Source of the DNA: Ancylostoma caninum
Taxonomy: Eukaryota; Nematoda; Chromadorea; Rhabditida; Ancylostomatidae
Reading direction: 5' to 3'
NCBI GenBank assembly: GCA_037903475.1
Contig: JBAJFG010000019.1
Coordinates: 3,223,001 to 3,287,000 of the forward strand
Length of the DNA stretch: 64,000 nt
Position numbers and translations under genes: made by a program. Of this stretch, positions 34,646-45,305 are shown piece after piece; the stretch's first letter is position 1; every line of letters begins with the position of its first letter. The notes under the pieces are model-generated. The model saw only the letters and a list, made by a program, of their open reading frames with translations. It searched no databases and had not been told where the DNA came from.

Positions 34646-35436
34646 GGTCGGAAATTCGAATATTTGGAGTTGTTTTGTGTCGCAACTATTATTTCAGTTC
34701 CATTTTCTCGCTGAAGAACCATTCCAATTAAAACCCCAGTTCAATTTCTCATTTCAACCTCAATTTTCTCAGAAACCTGCTCATATCTTTGCACGCATTC
34801 GAAAGCCACCAACTGCATTTGGAAGCTTTGAAACTTCAATCCTACGAGGTATACGACATTGGCGACGATGATCTCTCCAGTGAAACCTACGTATGTACTT
34901 CTCTAGACACTTGAGAAACCAGCAGTTTCAACTATACTTCTGATTATTCAAGCTATTCCTCCAGAACTACGTATGTAAGTGAACTGCAAACTATAATATA
35001 AAACTTTACACAACATTCCTCCTTATACATATTTAGCTGATTTCCGGCTACTGCTTCGTTTAAACTCTTTCTAAGTACATCACCGTTAGTTATGGAATTC
35101 GTAGTTTACACAAAATCTTGAGATCTACTATTATCCTGTCTGCCCAAACATACTCCGCCTTCTTGTTATAGAAGTTCTGTGTGTTTTAACATTCAACGGA
35201 CAAGCATGCAGTTGGACCCGATAAACAGAAGTAATAATGAGGAACGGGATAATACACAGTGTTTTTTATTATGCTGACGTTTTTTTCATTGATTGCTGGA
35301 AACTCATTCATGGTCAAGGTAAATGAACTACATACTGTACCCAACATTGCTTCTACCGCGTCAATACCTCTACATTTACTACCATGGCACGTTTTGTTAA
35401 ACTACAACACGGAGATATTACGATATTCGATACGGA

Positions 35437-35504
35437 GAAAGGATCGTAAAGTGGATGAAACCCTTCTCACGGACGAAGGGTTTCATCCACTTTACGATCC
35501 TTTC
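35437..35504. repeat. Perfect hairpin: 29-bp arms, 10-nt loop
   Basis: The arm 35437-35465 is the exact inverse of 35476-35504; the loop is CTCACGGACG. It lies between two copies of one satellite and within an unassigned plus-strand open frame (35259-35528) that begins with a hydrophobic stretch (MFFIMLTFFSLIAGNS). It could be a small-RNA-type hairpin, a transposon footprint or an assembly or amplification foldback. Confidence 0.9.
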
Positions 35505-35744
35505 ATGATGATTACAGACCTCAAGTGACGTTCTTAAGCTTAGAAATTCCAACCCGTTGCAATTTTAAAACCGATAAGGAATCAACTCCACAGTAGCACA
35601 AACTTCCACTCATGAGAAGGTTGTGAGAAATTCCAAAACGGCAAGTGAAACTTACTACCCGAAAAGTTCTATGCCCGTTTTGATTGGCAAACATATCGCC
35701 TTGTTCGCCTACATGCATGGGTACAAAATGTTCTTACCAAATGG

Positions 35745-35990
35745 AATGTTATTCGAATATTCGAAAGTTCGAATATTCGAAAATTCGGTGGTTCGCAAAA
35801 ATTCGAAAATTCGAATATTCGGAAATTCGGAGATCCCTAGAAATTCGAAAGTTCGAATATTCGAAAATTCGGTGGGTTCAGAAAATCCGAAAGTTCGAAT
35901 ATTCGAAAATTCGATGGTTCGCAAATTCGGAGATCCCTAGAAATTCGAAAGTTCGAATATTCGAAAATTCGAAAAATATTTTCGAATCTA
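35745..35990. repeat. 42-bp satellite array B
   Basis: The same unit and orientation as array A. The marker segment recurs at 35786, 35828, 35870 and 35912 (42-bp steps), then a 17-bp step at 35929 where about 25 bp are deleted. Confidence 0.9.
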
Positions 35991-36585
35991 AAACTCTACT
36001 TTGTACCAGGAATGGAGGTACAGTTCTGGATATGCATTACAATATAGCTCCGCATATTCACTTGTAAAAGGAATAACGATGATGGCGAAACTAGCTATCC
36101 TAAGAAGACTGAACCTTTCCATGTATAAGGATCAAGGAAGCGGTTAGTCGAGGCTCTAACATAATAACAATAGTTCTAAAAAGAAATGACAGAAAGTACA
36201 GTGACCGTAAGAAAACGCAAATCCGCGTTTTATTTCTCGTTTATCGTCATAACATCCTTCGTTTCCCCCTTATCAGACATACTACATAGTGATCGATTCG
36301 TGGGGAAAAGAGCTAGTGAAAAGGGTCGTCCTTGATACTCCACTAGAAAAAAAAACGTCTTTTCAAGGTTGCCGATAGGTGCGATTTAGAGTGACAGACT
36401 CGGGATATAATAATTGTGTTCTAAAGACATCGGTATTTGACGTGGAGATTATGCCATAAAATTGGTGAAGCACTCATATTTTTGGAATGTGGAGATCATA
36501 GCGAGTATTTTAGCATTAATCCATCTACATTTTCGGTGTTTTTTCCGGGACTTTCACTGAGCACCCTTCTTTGGAGGGCGCGCAT

Positions 36586-36690
36586 AAAACAGTGCCCGTA
36601 GTAATCCTCCATTCAATTCAACTCACCTGAGACGAATGGTGGCAGGACGAAAAACTCGTCCAAATTCAAGTGAGTTGAATTGAAATGGTG
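36586..36690. repeat. MITE-like inverted repeat, family also at 49.9 kb
   Basis: CCATTCAATTCAACTCACCT and its inverse (AGTGAGTTGAATTGAAATGG) form imperfect arms around about 30 bp. The adjoining GTGCCCGTAGTAATCCTCC recurs inverted at 49915-49932, so this is a dispersed repeat. Confidence 0.55.
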
Positions 36691-36786
36691 TTAGATAGAC
36701 ACCTGCGTTGACTCTCTCGCGTGCTCGCACCACGTTTCCTACAGTCAACTGAGTTGAAACGAATTCAACCCAACTGCGAGCTCACT

Positions 36787-36878
36787 TGAACGAAATAGTG
36801 CGACGGGAGAGGAGTGCGTTTCAAATGAGTAGAGATTAACTTGAAACGCACTCCTCGCCCACCACACTATTTCGTTCA
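36787..36878. repeat. Hairpin with about 38-bp arms
   Basis: TGAACGAAATAGTG and AGGAGTGCGTTTCAA at the left pair with TTGAAACGCACTCCT and CTATTTCGTTCA at the right around a short loop. It lies next to the MITE-like repeat and may belong to the same element. Confidence 0.6.
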
Positions 36879-37597
36879 GTCGGTGTAAGATCTGTTCATG
36901 CGACCTTTGCACCGCTTAGGCGTAAAATTATTTCGCGGACGAGTTTTCCGCGCAGCACCGTTACTTGTTTTGCGATGGATCTAAATTCTCTGAATTCTAT
37001 GCTAATGGAACGTTTACGCATTTTTGTGGTATTTTCACCTTGAAAACCTCTTTTAGTACAACATGGATGCGTAGAATAGTGAAATAAATGAAAACAAGGA
37101 ACAAGGAGGACGAAAGAAACGACCATTCCAGCAAAAAAAAAAACGCTGACAAGTGACTCTTCATTTGATTCGCTGTTATCGCTTTGCTTTTGCTATTTGC
37201 TACTGGTATCGGCATACTACTGGCAACAAGGAGGACGAAAGAAACGGCATATATCACTTAGATTGACCATTTCATATTCTGCATTGTTATCTTCTGCTTT
37301 ACTGTCCTGTCATTCCTGATATGAAAATGCTCACGGTTTCCTGCGCCGTTTTTTTTTTTCAGCGTAAATCACATTCTCGTAAGCTTCTGCAATTCCTTGT
37401 GTATCGCAGGAAAAAAGAACGAATTTCGTTTGCGATTTCTCCATTCAAAGGAACCCTATGACACGGATTGTGTTCGAACCAAACAACAAGTTCGTGCATA
37501 CTGCCTGTTTTTCTCTTTACTTTCTCAAATTCCAAAAAGATATGACATTGAATCCGCCTCAGTTCGGGATGATATGATTCTTAAAATCCTCACCCTG

Positions 37598-37910
37598 AGT
37601 TGCACAAGTTAGTGGTGTAGTACGCGGGTTTAACCCGGTTAGGCAACGACGAGCAACAAGAAAATACAAGTTTATTACAAAACAGGCAACGACAATAAAA
37701 GGATACGGATACAATAGTACAAGTTAATGGAGTGACAGCCGTGAGAAGCGATGGTCAATTGAGAGTAGCGAGAGAACCTAGAGTCCCCCAGAAGAACCAG
37801 AACACCGCGGTCGCCACGGCACCCTTCTTATAATTTCGCAACGCGCGCGCTTATCGATATTATTAGAGATCAAACAAAAATGGCGCGCAAGATCAACGTA
37901 TGATATGACA
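37598..37910 (-). repeat. 3' LTR of the gypsy element
   Basis: It pairs with the LTR at 45306-45618. Upstream of it on the minus strand, where a purine-rich polypurine tract is expected, lies a run of about 13 cytosines (37917-37929). Confidence 0.92.
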
Positions 37911-38136
37911 TGCCGGGGGGGGGGGGGATAATGAGGTATGGCTCCACTCCATACCAACTACAGTGCCATTTCCTGCAGTTTAAATTGTGCCGCCCTCTGC
38001 TTATCACGGTTGCGTGCGGCAGCCCTTCTCCTATGTCTCCTATTCCCGGGGCCCAGCGGTCGCTCCGTACTAGCACCCTCCTCAGAAAGAATCGGCTGCC
38101 CTGGCTCCTTCCTCTTGTGAGCACGGAACTCCGCTA

Positions 38137-38612
38137 GCTTAAAGGCAGCAGGAGCTGAAATCCTCGATTCCGAGTTGAGCTGCGGGTGGTGAAGTACAGA
38201 CTCAGCACATCATAGATGTGAAACGCACACAGACAATGGAAGCTTAGCTGCAGAGAAAATGGACACGTCGTCGCGAACACGCCTGACCGTGTTCGCACGC
38301 GGGCGAGTTTTCCCTGGCGCTAAAGTCACTGCTGCACGTGGTTTTGCACAAACGGACTACGTTTCAAAGGGTTTCGTGGCGGGACGCGCACACCCGACAT
38401 CGAACCACGCACCGCCGCAATGTCTTTAGCACCGGGGAAAACTCGTCCGCGCGCGAACACGGCCAGGCGTGTTCGCGACCGCATGTCCATTTTCTCTGCA
38501 GGGAGGCCGTAATTGTTTGTGTTCGTTTCATATTTATGATGTGCTGAGTCTGTACTTCACCACCCGCAGCTCAGCTCGGAGTCGAGGATTTCGGCTCCTG
38601 CTGCCTTTAAGC
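38137..38612. repeat. Near-perfect 207-bp-arm palindrome inside the gypsy element
   Basis: The arms, about 38137-38345 and 38403-38612, are inverse copies with scattered mismatches (GCTTAAAGGCAGCAGGAGC against its inverse at 38594-38612); the spacer is about 57 bp. No clean target duplication was found. It may be a foldback transposon inserted into the retroelement or an integral structure before the 3' LTR. Confidence 0.85.
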
Positions 38613-40228
38613 GACTCCAGAACTAACATGGGCTGCAGCTGCCTCTGCAGGAAACTGTTAAATAATCTCGTCCCCTCCACCGGGATCCATTGATAGTCGT
38701 TGGGAAGGACTCCGACTGCGGTCCAAGCGGCACGTGCGTCATATGTGCCCGTAGCTTGCTGCAGTAGGTCGATGATCAGGTCCTTGTGTTCCGGGCGATT
38801 GCTGACGTACGTCAGCACGTGGCTGCGTGCTTTCATAGTTACGTGCTCCCAGCTCACCAGGTTCTGCGTGCGCGGTCCGTTGACCAAGCAGACGTGTGTT
38901 CCACAGGAGACCCAAAGGTCGATAGCCGACATCAACGTCAACCACGCGGTGATCCTACGCGGTTCCTCTGGCGGCAGAACCATGATGACGGCACCCAAGT
39001 CATCTGTGAAAAGCGTATCGTTCTTTGTGCGGATATCAGAGAATTCTCGATAGAAAAAGATCCTGGTACGTGATCCGCCAGTCATCCACACCATCCGTCT
39101 CAAGACAAGAGGCACAACGATCAGTACGCGATTGTGGATGTTCTCAAACAACGACTTCGATTGGAGATCCTGCCAATTGAGCTTGCGTGACATCAGCCAT
39201 CCGAGTTCAAAAATCCGCTTCGGGACGTCCGGCCATCCACCATGCAAGGAACCGTGGCGCATCGCGCTTGCTGGTTCTACTGCCCTCGCCATGTTGTTAA
39301 CATGCGCACAACGGGTCTTGAAAACTGCGTACGCGTATCCAATCGAACGCGCGTCAACCGTCCTGTTCTCGGGATTCAGAATCTTCTGGACTTTAGCGGC
39401 AACAGATCCGGGTGGAGTCCATATTGCAAAGACACGAGCTGCATCGAGAACACAATGAATTCTAACAGAATCAGCAGGAGGAGGTATCACGGAGATCAGA
39501 TCGCCAGCCGTAATGGTGCCTGCGACTCGACAGGAACTCAGCGCATAGCCTGGCCCACCGTTGATCGCGGGAAAGTCCTGACCTCGGCATCGAAATTGCA
39601 CATGCAAGCTATGCTTATCGTCTGGCACATCGAAAGTGGCTGCATCCCTGAAACAACCAACATCAGTCTTTACTGTCATAACTTTGTGAACCTTTCTCAC
39701 ACGCTTCCTCCTCGTTCTTCCGCTGACCTGCTCATCGGAGATCTCATTCGGACACTTACGGAGCATGTCGTACTGGACTTTCCTGGTCTCCTCGTTAGAA
39801 CCTATCCTGGTAATCACTGCCGAAGTGTCACCGGTTTCCAGTACTCTATATGGCCCTTCCCAGTCCACTGTCAGTTTATGATGTTTACCCGTAGCTTTCT
39901 CGCGGGGCAATTTTAGAAAGACTCTCTCCCCCACGACAGGGAGACAAAGGGTGTCCACAGCCTTCCCTTCGTCGTACATCCGTTTCATTTTCAGCTTGTA
40001 CCCTTCCAAGTGGCTACGTACTTCCTCCCGAATGGCTTCCATTCCCCTGAGTATTTCAGTTCTGTAATCGTCCACGAACACACTATACTTTGACACCTCA
40101 GATACTGGAATGGTGGAAGATGGCAATACTGGGTCAAATCCATGTAAGATAAAAAAGGACTTTCTCCTGGTGCTTAATGCGGCATAGTGTTGTACGCGTA
40201 CACTACGTATGGAAGCATTAGATCCCAT
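38534..40228 (-). CDS. Gypsy integrase C-terminal region fused to a long unknown domain
   Basis: A 564-codon open frame, the longest intact one in the element. Residues about 20-190 are the integrase C-terminal part (DYRTEILRGMEAIREEV, GERVFLKLPREKATGKHHKL, WEGPYRVLETGDTSAVI, KVQYDMLRKCPNE). From about residue 195 to 540 follows a domain I do not recognise (for example FPAINGGPGYALSSCRVAGT, ITAWLTLMSAIDLWVSCGTH). It has no signal peptide or obvious membrane anchor, so it is not an ordinary envelope protein. The last 25 residues are encoded by one arm of the palindrome at 38137-38612. Confidence 0.8.
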   Translation of the reverse strand: MGSNASIRSVRVQHYAALSTRRKSFFILHGFDPVLPSSTIPVSEVSKYSVFVDDYRTEILRGMEAIREEVRSHLEGYKLKMKRMYDEGKAVDTLCLPVVGERVFLKLPREKATGKHHKLTVDWEGPYRVLETGDTSAVITRIGSNEETRKVQYDMLRKCPNEISDEQVSGRTRRKRVRKVHKVMTVKTDVGCFRDAATFDVPDDKHSLHVQFRCRGQDFPAINGGPGYALSSCRVAGTITAGDLISVIPPPADSVRIHCVLDAARVFAIWTPPGSVAAKVQKILNPENRTVDARSIGYAYAVFKTRCAHVNNMARAVEPASAMRHGSLHGGWPDVPKRIFELGWLMSRKLNWQDLQSKSLFENIHNRVLIVVPLVLRRMVWMTGGSRTRIFFYREFSDIRTKNDTLFTDDLGAVIMVLPPEEPRRITAWLTLMSAIDLWVSCGTHVCLVNGPRTQNLVSWEHVTMKARSHVLTYVSNRPEHKDLIIDLLQQATGTYDARAAWTAVGVLPNDYQWIPVEGTRLFNSFLQRQLQPMLVLESLKGSRSRNPRLRAELRVVKYRLSTS

Positions 40229-40701
40229 CTGTCAGGAAAAACCACCTTCTTCTTCAACATCCTTTGAATAGTCCCAATGGCTCGCTCACTCACTCCATTT
40301 TCTCGGGAATTATAACCTTTCGTGACAGTGTGTGTGATACCGGCTACCCCGGTCAGTTCCTCTAACACATTGTTCACGAATTTGGTACCTTGATCTGTGT
40401 GAAGCTGTCTCGGCCACCGGCCGCCCTCACAGATCCAACGATGAAACAAGGTTGTGGCTACCGTTACAGCTGAATCATCCGGCATCGCATACGCCCCTAC
40501 CCATTTTGAGAAGTGGTCGACAACGACGAGGACGTGTTTCATACCGTTCTCACTTAAATTCATCTCCAGTATATCTGCGGCTACTACTTCGAATGGTTTT
40601 CCCGTAACAAACGGCTTCAAAGGCGGCACTAATTGCTTATGAGGGTTAGTCAATAAGTACTTCGTGCACCCCTTCACCCAGCTTTGAACATCGCGAGCCA
40701 T
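40174..40701 (-). pseudogene. Gypsy integrase catalytic core
   Basis: It opens ARDVQSWVKGCTKYLL, where the second cysteine of the HHCC finger is Tyr, so zinc binding is probably lost. The D,D-35-E core is present: VVAADILEMN (first Asp), QLHTDQGTKFVNN (second Asp), ENGVSERAIGTIQ (Glu). It ends YVVYAYNTMPH, then loses frame into the next entry. It acts in cDNA insertion. Confidence 0.92.
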
Positions 40702-40707
40702 GCCTTC

Positions 40708-41295
40708 TCAGAAAACCAACTTCTTCAGTTTTTGTACCATTTTCTTGGCGGAAAAATGCCCAGCCATGCTACCGCTATGATTCTCCTCGAACACCTGCTT
40801 CGTTTTGCTTCTTGGGACCACTCGCGCTGTTGAGCCATCCTCGAGAATGATGCACAGATCCCCTTCCTCCAGGGTGAAATCTGCAGCTTTGAGCTTCCTT
40901 TGGAGACCCGACAATCTTACTTCCTTCTGTAGATGTCCTTTTTGCAGCGCTTCTACCACTGGTCCGTAGTTGGGATCTCTTCTCAACTCAACTAGCCACT
41001 CCGAATCAGCATGCGTGTCTACAGCGCACACCACCCTTTCATCTTCTGCATGCGTGGATGCAGCCTCTTCTGCAGTGATCAGCACGCCCCTCGACAGAGC
41101 ATCAGCAACAGCATTTGCTCGTCCTTTCACGTACTCGATCGTCAGCCGGTATTGTTGAAGCTCAAGTGCCCACCTTAACACTCGTCCAGAGACATTGGCT
41201 CTGTTGAACAGCGCTGTCAACGGAGCGTGATCCGTTCGGGCTATCACATTCGTCTCATACACGGAGAAATGGAACTTTTTGAGAGCAAAAACCAA
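40708..41295 (-). pseudogene. Gypsy RNase H C-terminus and integrase zinc-binding start
   Basis: It reads KFHFSVYETNVIARTDHAPL, WALELQQYRLTIEYVKGRAN, AVADALSR, the RNase H/connection hallmarks, followed by a linker and HSGSMAGHFSAKKM, the HH half of the integrase HHCC zinc finger. The frame stops at 40708 just before the CC half. A frameshift separates it from the RT frame near 41300. Confidence 0.88.
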
Positions 41296-41388
41296 CGCAA
41301 ATGCCTCCAGATCGGTATCATGATAATTCCTCTCGGCTTTTGAGAGCCTTTTGGACGCAAAATAGATAAGATGAACAAACTGGTCTCT

Positions 41389-42297
41389 TCATTTCTGACA
41401 TAGCACAGCGCCCACTCCTCGTTGTGACGCATCAGTGTAGATGATGTACGGGTTCGATCCCTCCTGAGCGCCTTTTACGTCCAGCTGCGCAAGAACTGGC
41501 GTGGTGGCTAACAATTCCTTCAAACGCTCGAATGCATCCTGCTGCGAGCTCCCCCAGTTCCATGCAGCTTTACTGCTAGTCAGCTCAAACAGTGGACCAG
41601 CAATCTTCGAGAAGTTCAGGATGAACTTCCTGTAGTAGCTACACATTCCCAAAAATGTACGCAACTCTGCTATGGTCGTAGGTTTTGGGAATTCCCTAAT
41701 CTTCACTACTTTGTCTGGATCAGCATGTACACAGTTAGCGTCGATCTGGTGTCCCAGAAAATTTACGCACTCCTCCAAAAGGACACACTTTTGAGGTTTC
41801 AGCCTTAGATTTGCCTTTAGAAGTGCACTAGTCACTTGTTCCAGAATCTCGTAGTGTCTGGCCTCCGTTTCCGTAGCTACAAGAATATCGTCTATGTAGA
41901 CGAACACTTCCTTATTCTTCAGATCGCCCAACACAGTGTTCATTAGTCTCTGAAAGACCGCAGGAGACGTAGTCAATCCGAACGAATGGAAGGACTTTGA
42001 ACTGAAATAGGCCCTCCGACGTGGTGAACGCACACTTTTATTGGCTGCGTCCGAAAGGGGGATCTGCCAGTACCCCGAAGCCATATCCAGGGTGCTGAAA
42101 AACTGCTTGCCTTGCAAACTCTGCAACATGGCGTCAATCCCTGGCAGCGGGTAGGCGTCGTGCTTGGTTTTCTTGTTAAGCTGCCGGTAGTCTATGCACA
42201 GGCGGATTGTCCCATCCTTCTTCCATACTAGCACTACTGGCGAAGCCCACTCCGATGTGGACTGTTCTATAATGCCCCGCTGCAACAGATTGCTCAA
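41389..42297 (-). pseudogene. Gypsy reverse transcriptase and start of RNase H
   Basis: RT motifs in order: SPVVLVWKKDGTIRLCIDYR, PLPGIDAMLQSL, FSTLDMASGYWQIPL, FGLTTSPAVFQRLMN, the catalytic YIDDILVAT, NLRLKPQKC, NFLGHQI, then FLGMCSYYRKFI and the RNase H start YTDASQRGVGAVLCQK. The catalytic aspartates (LDMASGYW and YIDD) are intact. A TGA lies just upstream (RQKT-stop-PVPIGARAEF), and about 18 residues around 42010-42035 are out of frame between two compensating shifts. Confidence 0.93.
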
Positions 42298-42404
42298 TAT
42301 CTCCTTAAACTCTGCACGGGCCCCAATGGGAACGGGTCATGTTTTCTGGCGAATCGGCCTGGTGTCCCCTGTATCAACCTCATGGCGGACGAGTGACGTT
42401 TGAG

Positions 42405-43031
42405 TCAAGTCCCAATAGCGAAGACGATGTTGTTCTTCGTAACTATTTCTTTTAGTTCCAGCGTCAACTCTTTACCCTTCCTATTCTTCACCAGCCATTC
42501 TTGAAGGTTTTTCATACGTTGCTCCGCAGTGAGAGTCTCCTTCTTGTGGAGCATGTCTGTGTGAGCATCTTCATTCCTTGGCTCCTCCCAGCACGGATCT
42601 AGCCACTCGCCAACCTCATCTCCTCCCCGAAATACCATTGGTTCAGCAGACAGATTAGCTACAGGTATCTCTACCGTACCTTCTGAGCTCACAGTGCACA
42701 CTCCTGCCTGCAACCGTTCATCACAAGGCATCAGCACCACCTCGCGCACCTGAGCATCAGTGCAAAGCCTCACTGTTTTGACTTCTCCTGGTGCTACGAA
42801 CACTCTTTGCTGCACCCTAACATACCCGCGTTCTTCTGACCTCTCCGGTCTCTCGGTTGCTTCCTCAGTAACGTGGTTCCCTTTCACTTTGGCGACCAAA
42901 TATCCAAGCGCATGCATAGCATTGGTCCCTATTATGATCATATCGTCGTTGACATTGGAGACATGCATTCCTATCCTTCGGCCATCGCTTTCATCCGTTA
43001 TCAACAGTTCCACCACGGTTAGGAATTTCAT
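42405..43031 (-). pseudogene. Gypsy pol, protease tail and linker to RT
   Basis: The frame resumes the protease C-terminal part (MKFLTVVELLITDE, DDMIIIGTNAMHALGYLVA) after a frameshift and continues as a poorly conserved linker towards reverse transcriptase. It ends IVFAIGT-stop; the conserved sequence continues in another frame (LTQTSLVRHEVDTGDTRPIR), showing another frameshift near 42405. There is no independent function. Confidence 0.75.
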
Positions 43032-43909
43032 GCATCTTCCCGATGCATCAACGATGCGTACAGTCGTTGACGTCGTTCCGCTACTTCTATATCGAGATTC
43101 ACCCCATCTAAGAGAGCATCCTGCAGCACCTTTACTGGAAGAATTGAGATCTCCGAGCCGGTATCCAATAGAGCTTCTCTAACTCTTCCTAAAATCTCAA
43201 CCCGAACGACTGTCCTTTCCCCAATGATTGGCACTACCGCAGAGGCCTCCGCTGACCCAGATTTTCCACTTCTAGGCGTCACAGCTTTGCAAACCACTCT
43301 TTGAATTCGCGCCGACAACGACATAGCCTGGCCATTGTGGTTATCCTTACGTTTGGCTTTCCCACACTCGCGCGCCTTATGCCCTACGCCATTACAGTTG
43401 TAGCACCGTAGCTTTGCTGCCCCGTTCCTCCCTGCCTTTTCATCTTGCAGTTCGGATGCAGCCCTTGCTGATTCTCCAGTCTTCCTAGCGCCATCCTTAC
43501 CCTCATGTCGCTGTGGTCGAAACTCATCTTTCCAGCGCTTGTCATAGTAGCGCGTTTTATTGACGTGGGGAGCAGACCGATTTCTCAGAGATATATGCCT
43601 TCTCTCCGCTCGCAGAACAGCTTCTTTCAGCCTCTCGTACATTGCCTCACTGGATCCCTCGAGCGCTTCTTGCAAATGGCAGGACTCATCCCACTGAGAT
43701 AGCTGCTCGTACAGTTGGTCAGCCCGAATGACTGACGAAGCTTCCTCGTCTAACTCCAGATATGCGCGTCTCGTCAGTCGCTCCAGTTCCACACAAAAGT
43801 CCACTACCGTTTGTGATTCCATCTTCTGGAGCCGTTTCAACTCACTAAGCGCTACTACTTTCCTGTTGCTGGACTCCGTTTTGCACACCTCTCTCATTGC
43901 TGATGTCAA
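43028..43909 (-). pseudogene. Gypsy gag C-terminus (CCHC) and aspartic protease
   Basis: Contains the zinc knuckle CYNCNGVGHKAREC (CX2CX4HX4C), which binds RNA in nucleocapsid proteins, then the retroviral-type protease active site ALLDTGSEISILP. The frame continues upstream of the listed start through SAMREV with only the TAG near 43940 separating it from the gag core. It loses frame near 43070, where the protease tail continues in the frame of the next entry. Confidence 0.9.
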
Positions 43910-43974
43910 AACGCTGTAACGGCCCTTTCTTTTATCCTAGGGAAGTGCCTCGTATTGTGCCCTAGCTTTACCTG

Positions 43975-45006
43975 TTAGCTTAGCTTTAAAGAGGGCACAA
44001 CGTTCCTTATCGCTCCAGTGCCCCCTGGGATACTCAAGCTCGAAAGCTTCCCGGAAATTTTTGAACGAGTAGTCCTTATCCCTGCCAGAGTATGGCTGGA
44101 CATCAGGAAGTGCCACGAACTTGAGGTCACTCTATCCCTGCTCTCATCCCTTCCACTCTCGCTTTCTAAACTTTGATTCAAAGCAGGCGTACCTTCTGTC
44201 CTCTCCGGATTCCCCGACGAACAACTGGAGCTCCTTTGGCGGTACCCCCTCCTGCGCACCACTCTGTGCGAGCCATGCTGAAACATACTTGTTTCCGAAT
44301 GTGTTTGATTCCTCAAACCAGGTCTTGAATACTCACTAGGTATGACGGCCTCCGACGCCTCCAGTTGTGTGCGTGAGCCATTCTCCGCTTCCAGCTCGGC
44401 CACACGCCTTTTCTGGGCCTCAAGTTCTGCCTTCAGGGCGCGGATCTCCTCATTCGCTTCGTTACCACTCCTCTGCAACTGTTCGATTTGAGCCACTCGG
44501 TCAGCTTTCTCCTTCAACAGTGTCCTAACTTGCCCTCGCACACTCCTGTTGTCACACTCAAGGCGCAAGGCTATCTTTCGAAGCCGCTTTTCACTTTTTA
44601 GCAAGCTACTCAGCCTCTCCCTCGCCTCAGGTAAGGACTCACAGTTCATAGTCTCCTTAAGCAGTTGCGCGGTGTCATCACTCCCTTTTGCACGCATTCT
44701 CACTGCTTTTCTCAAATCTCTCACCGTTTTCATTATCTCCCTCGATTTAGATTCCACTAAATCATCCATTTGGTTTCGTCTCTCATCACCCCTGCGAAAG
44801 TGCTTGGACAGCTCGGCAATCACGCTCACTTTCATCCCTTTCATTAGCTTAATGATGCTTAAGCATACCTGGGATTCGTCGTCCGAGAACTCAGCTCCTG
44901 ACGACACCGACATGTCCACAGCCTGTTGCTCCACAGTTCCAGGCTCTCCCATTGTAGTGTCTGTAACACAGGAAATCAGATCTTGTTGCGTGTTCATCCA
45001 ATGCAA
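43975..45006 (-). pseudogene. Gypsy gag, N-terminal coiled-coil part (frameshifted)
   Basis: From the ATG at 45006 the frame runs 343 codons. Residues about 40-210 are highly charged with leucine heptads (ALRLECDNRSVRGQVRTLLK, EIRALKAELEAQKRRVAELE), a predicted coiled coil, followed by a Ser/Arg-rich segment. The gag core (KNFREAFELEYPRGHWSDKE, AKLTGKARAQYEALP) lies in another frame at 43930-44125, so a frameshift falls near 44132. It then meets an in-frame TAG near 43940 before the CCHC part. The last 50 residues of this frame are out of frame and meaningless. Confidence 0.8.
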
Positions 45007-45287
45007 CTATGCGCAACGATTTCAAAATCAGTCAATAACCGTGCCGATGATCAACGCACCAGCGTGGTAGTCCTGAATGCCGCTGTACTAGCGAACTGGG
45101 TCACACCACAGTCCAATAGCAGCACGCAGGACACCACGGTGTCAACAGCAACTCTCGAGTTACTGGCACCGCTGATCTCCGACACCCTATGTAGAGCAGT
45201 CGGTTTCCGCTGACACCCGTATCCGAGCCGTCAGAGCAAACAACTCGTTGTTTTCTTGTGCTTGGCTGCCTGATCCCCTTTTCGGAA

Positions 45288-45305
45288 ACCCGTTTTCGGC
45301 CCCCA
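45288..45305 (-). other. Primer-binding site
   Basis: Immediately inside the 5' LTR the minus strand reads TGGGGGCCGAAAACGGG. The leading TGG is expected to pair with a tRNA CCA end. The tRNA species is not identified. Confidence 0.7.

Noticed and set aside
34259..36067. Open frames with a 14-residue repeat over the 42-bp arrays
   Set aside because: A 42-bp satellite keeps both strands open automatically; no start context or flanking exon supports a protein.
38534..39650. Retroviral envelope gene
   Set aside because: No signal peptide, transmembrane anchor or furin-like site is visible, and the frame is fused to integrase.
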